Source of the DNA: Photobacterium gaetbulicola Gung47
GTDB taxonomy: Bacteria > Pseudomonadota > Gammaproteobacteria > Enterobacterales > Vibrionaceae
Assembly (NCBI GenBank): GCA_000940995.1
Contig: CP005973.1
Coordinates: forward strand, 992,001 to 1,056,000
DNA length: 64,000 bases
Direction: 5' to 3'
Shown here: positions 62,022 through 64,000 of the stretch, in pieces
Position numbering within the stretch: the first letter of the stretch is position 1
Layout of the letters: every line of letters starts with the position of its first letter
Notes under the pieces: generated by a model
What the model was told of the DNA's origin: nothing
The model's database searches: none
What the model saw: only the letters and a program-made list of their open reading frames with translations
Made by a program: the position numbers and the translations under genes

Positions 62022-62046
62022 AGGGCTCAATATGAGCCCTTTTTTA
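62022..62046 (+). terminator. rho-independent terminator of nadE
   Basis: AGGGCTCA-ATA-TGAGCCCT followed by TTTTTT. The T-run touches the stop codon of the convergent HD gene. Confidence 0.92.
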
Positions 62047-62559
62047 TGATGCTTCCGAATAACGTAATAAATTATCAAGCTCCCACCAAATGGCTTCACA
62101 CAAGCCTTTGCGATATACCGACTGTTTGAATACGTGGTGTTCTTCCTGATAAAGCTGGTAATAATGGTGATTGCTGTACAAGCTCGCGCGTACATTTGCC
62201 AAACGATCGCAGGCTTTGACGATTAAGGCAATTCTTGCCGCCTCTTCGACCGTATCCAGCGTTGCAAGTCGCAGGTTAATGTGATCCTTTCTGGCTTGTC
62301 TATTTTCTAGTTTGTCATCTGTCATGTAGCTGACCGCGTCAGCGACTAGAAAACCAAAATCCGCGACCAATTCGTCTATCGTTGTTTCAGTATCTTCAAG
62401 TACATCATGCAGCTGTGCCACAATCATTGCATCAGTGCCGAACGGGCTTGCCAAACGAGAAACTGCATCGAGATGGATATAATATGGAACGTCACCGTAC
62501 ATCTGTCCTGTGTGCTTGGCCCGTGCCAATGTACGGGCCTTGAGGTAACGGTTATTCAT
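62044..62559 (-). CDS. HD-domain phosphohydrolase, small SpoT/MESH1-like
   Basis: A 171-residue protein that consists almost only of an HD domain. The motif order follows the hydrolase half of SpoT: AKHTGQMYGDVPYYIHLDAV, then QLHDVLEDTET (His51-Asp52, Glu55-Asp56), then VKACDRLANVRAS in place of the usual K-x-x-DRLHN-x-R. Such single-domain proteins (MESH1, SAH) remove pyrophosphate from (p)ppGpp; that activity is inferred here and other nucleotides are possible. The ATG at 62559 follows AAGGAGGGAAGG; an ATG at 62574 overlaps that ribosome site. Convergent with nadE. Confidence 0.82.
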   Translation of the reverse strand: MNNRYLKARTLARAKHTGQMYGDVPYYIHLDAVSRLASPFGTDAMIVAQLHDVLEDTETTIDELVADFGFLVADAVSYMTDDKLENRQARKDHINLRLATLDTVEEAARIALIVKACDRLANVRASLYSNHHYYQLYQEEHHVFKQSVYRKGLCEAIWWELDNLLRYSEAS

Positions 62560-62703
62560 CCTTCCCTCCTTCATCTAAACCTGACAACGACCATACCCCA
62601 ACCCAATAAGGCCAGATCATAAATTAGGGTATGAACACTCTTATAAGCTCGATTTTACTCAATTAGCGACAAACAACTGGGATTTATTGCACGATTTGAT
62701 GAA

Positions 62704-62731
62704 AAAACGGGCACCGATAGGTGCCCGTTTT
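62704..62731 (-). terminator. strong terminator between yoaH and the HD gene
   Basis: AAAACGGGCACC-GATA-GGTGCCCGTTTT, a perfect 12-bp stem downstream of yoaH. It separates yoaH from the HD gene. Confidence 0.92.
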
Positions 62732-62759
62732 ATGTAATTTGTATCAGGGGTAAGACAAA

Positions 62760-62930
62760 TTAACGCTGATCGTCTTCCGACTCTGCTTTTTTCGCTTCCG
62801 CTTCACGAATTGCATTAGCGACCATCATAATTGCTTCACCACTGCTGATCCCTTGTGCCATCAGCTCATGGATTTTTTCCGCAGCTTCTTGTTGCTGCGC
62901 GTGAGTCAATGTCGGCGTGTTGTTAAACAT
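62760..62930 (-). CDS. yoaH: YoaH family (UPF0181) small protein
   Basis: A 56-residue protein on the minus strand, MFNNTPTLTHAQQQEAAEKI at the start, then HELMAQGISSGEAIMMVANA and an acidic tail. The phrases LTHxQQQxA and ELMAQGxSSGxAI match E. coli YoaH. It is helical and cytoplasmic; function not known. Ribosome site modest (GTAAGATGAATT). It ends just before a strong terminator and lies downstream of the nnrS gene. Confidence 0.88.
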   Translation of the reverse strand: MFNNTPTLTHAQQQEAAEKIHELMAQGISSGEAIMMVANAIREAEAKKAESEDDQR

Positions 62931-62997
62931 AATTCATCTTACCCGAAATAATAGAGCACATAGTTTATTGACTTGAGTCGATATTGTCACCTGCTAT

Positions 62998-64000
62998 TTA
63001 ACCCGGCCGACCATCTATACGGGGCTGAGTTAAGATCGGGCAATACACCACTGAAAAGATTGCAAAGGCCAACGCCCACAATCCAGCTGAAATGATATAG
63101 CCCTGAATCGTCATCGTTGGCTGTAAGGCAATAAGTAGCGTACGGGAGAGTGTCGCCAGCACCAAGGCAACAAATGCGACGACTATTATGGGCTTAATCT
63201 GTAACGCCCGCCCGGTATGGCCAAGAGAGACCCGTGCTATCATAGCCAAGATCATACAACCAATACCGCCGACAGTAACTATATGTAGCGCAATACTATA
63301 GTTCATGCGGCCAGTTGAATAGTGTTCGGCTAGCAATAGCATACCGACAATCATCGCAAGGTAAGCGAAGTGCAATAACCAAAGTAATGGAACACGTATT
63401 GTGGATAGCGTGCGCCAGCGAACGAAGCGGATCAAATGCATGATACTCGCTACCGCTAGCAATGCGGGAAGTGTGAATGCCGATACTTGCTCCGGCAAAG
63501 GCAGTAAAACATTGAGCAATAGCAACCAACTAGGCACCAAAGCACCATATTCCAACCCTTTAATTCGGGTAATCTGCTCAGTGTGTGTCCCGCGCCAGGT
63601 AAAGAAAGGGATCACCCTTCCGCCAACGACAAGCACGATAACACTGATGACCATAACCGTTGCAAAAGACACAGCGCGCAGTGGAATATCACTCCCCCCT
63701 AACGCAATGAGGTGAAATAAAGCGTTCAGTACTGTCATTAGTACAATCAAGGGAGCAAAAAACAAGTTGTTCCACTGGCGACGCATGATAATCGGCTGAG
63801 CAAGAAAACCAGCAGCCAATGGCATCCACATAAGATCAATCACCATCCAGAGAACATGTGGCGTACTGGTAAACATACCCAGCCTTGCAATCAGCCAAAA
63901 AGCAAAAATTACCGCGAGCTTCCAGCCCCTAACCCCAGGATTTCCGGTCCAGTTTTGTACTGCGGTTAACAAGAAGCCAATGATAATTGCACCCGTAAAG
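62998..64000 (-). CDS. nnrS: NnrS family membrane protein (N-terminus outside window)
   Basis: The frame runs from the stop at 62998 off the right edge, so at least 334 residues are seen of a family near 400. Many membrane helices are visible. TGAIIIGFLLTAVQNWTGNP near the right edge and VVGGRVIPFFTWRGT are standard NnrS motifs, as is GRMNYSIALHIVTVGGIGCM with the conserved His. NnrS is a haem- and copper-binding membrane protein expressed under nitric-oxide or nitrosative stress, protecting iron pools. Upstream regulation cannot be seen here. Confidence 0.93.
   Translation of the reverse strand, partial: FTGAIIIGFLLTAVQNWTGNPGVRGWKLAVIFAFWLIARLGMFTSTPHVLWMVIDLMWMPLAAGFLAQPIIMRRQWNNLFFAPLIVLMTVLNALFHLIALGGSDIPLRAVSFATVMVISVIVLVVGGRVIPFFTWRGTHTEQITRIKGLEYGALVPSWLLLLNVLLPLPEQVSAFTLPALLAVASIMHLIRFVRWRTLSTIRVPLLWLLHFAYLAMIVGMLLLAEHYSTGRMNYSIALHIVTVGGIGCMILAMIARVSLGHTGRALQIKPIIVVAFVALVLATLSRTLLIALQPTMTIQGYIISAGLWALAFAIFSVVYCPILTQPRIDGRPG

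Noticed and set aside
1..64000. CRISPR arrays, tRNA or rRNA genes, prophage
   Set aside because: I looked for regularly spaced repeats, tRNA-like cloverleaf segments and phage structural genes and saw none.

Overview
The window looks like a chromosomal segment of a marine Vibrionaceae-type gammaproteobacterium. The reasons are the six-gene TonB2/TtpC operon, two proteases with GlyGly-CTERM tails, a nadD-like/nadE pair, YcdZ/YoaH/YjdF-type proteins, an AT-rich intergenic style and ivd/liu amino-acid catabolism operons. I cannot fix the genus from the sequence; Photobacterium, Grimontia, Enterovibrio or Vibrio would all fit. I see no rRNA, tRNA, CRISPR array, phage or insertion sequence, so this is mostly ordinary chromosome with a few lineage-specific genes.

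Layout. 1-5.5 kb: the 5' part of ravA (runs off the left edge), a lone Pho-box-controlled pstS, sseA, an LpxR-type lipid A deacylase and a DUF5718 protein. 5.8-8.4 kb: two tandem secreted trypsin-like proteases whose C-terminal sorting tags are nearly identical at DNA level. 8.4-12.7 kb: an RND efflux pump (inner-membrane pump plus lipoprotein adaptor, no outer-membrane channel). 13-18.3 kb: a Met8/CysG-N-like siroheme enzyme with half a methyltransferase domain attached, YcdZ, NagZ, a possible 35-residue membrane peptide, a CDF cation transporter and a lipoprotein. 18.6-21.9 kb: a three-gene 2-oxoacid dehydrogenase operon (E1 alpha, E1 beta, E2) without its E3. 21.9-28.2 kb: a DEAD-box helicase with a consensus CRP site, YjdF-like protein, galE, a lipoprotein hydrolase, a degenerate GGDEF protein and a Nudix hydrolase. 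28.2-31.3 kb: a LysR regulator divergent from an alkylsulfatase.

31.6-44.4 kb is the main metabolic block: two divergent operons for branched-chain amino acid breakdown. The minus-strand operon (thiolase, MmsA, acyl-CoA dehydrogenase, enoyl-CoA hydratase, 3-hydroxyisobutyryl-CoA hydrolase, MmsB, SDR) serves valine and isoleucine. The plus-strand operon (liuR, liuA, liuB, liuC, liuE) serves leucine. A MerR-type operator with facing promoters lies between them. The biotin-carrying subunit LiuD, normally between liuC and liuE, is absent.

44.5-49.4 kb holds several unrecognised genes, a GNAT acetyltransferase and an EF-G2-like GTPase. 49.7-57 kb is the iron-uptake block: a Fur-boxed TonB-dependent siderophore receptor followed by DUF3450-ttpC-exbB2-exbD2-tonB2-TPR, which would energise it. 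57-64 kb: a sensor kinase with no adjacent response regulator, unknown envelope proteins, the nadD-like/nadE pair, a small SpoT-like HD protein, YoaH and a NnrS protein running off the right edge.

The points most worth a second look are the shared 75-bp sorting-tag cassette, the missing liuD, the GGDEF protein with a broken active site but intact inhibitory site, the siroheme enzyme with a vestigial methyltransferase, the small SpoT-like hydrolase and two unlisted membrane micro-ORFs.
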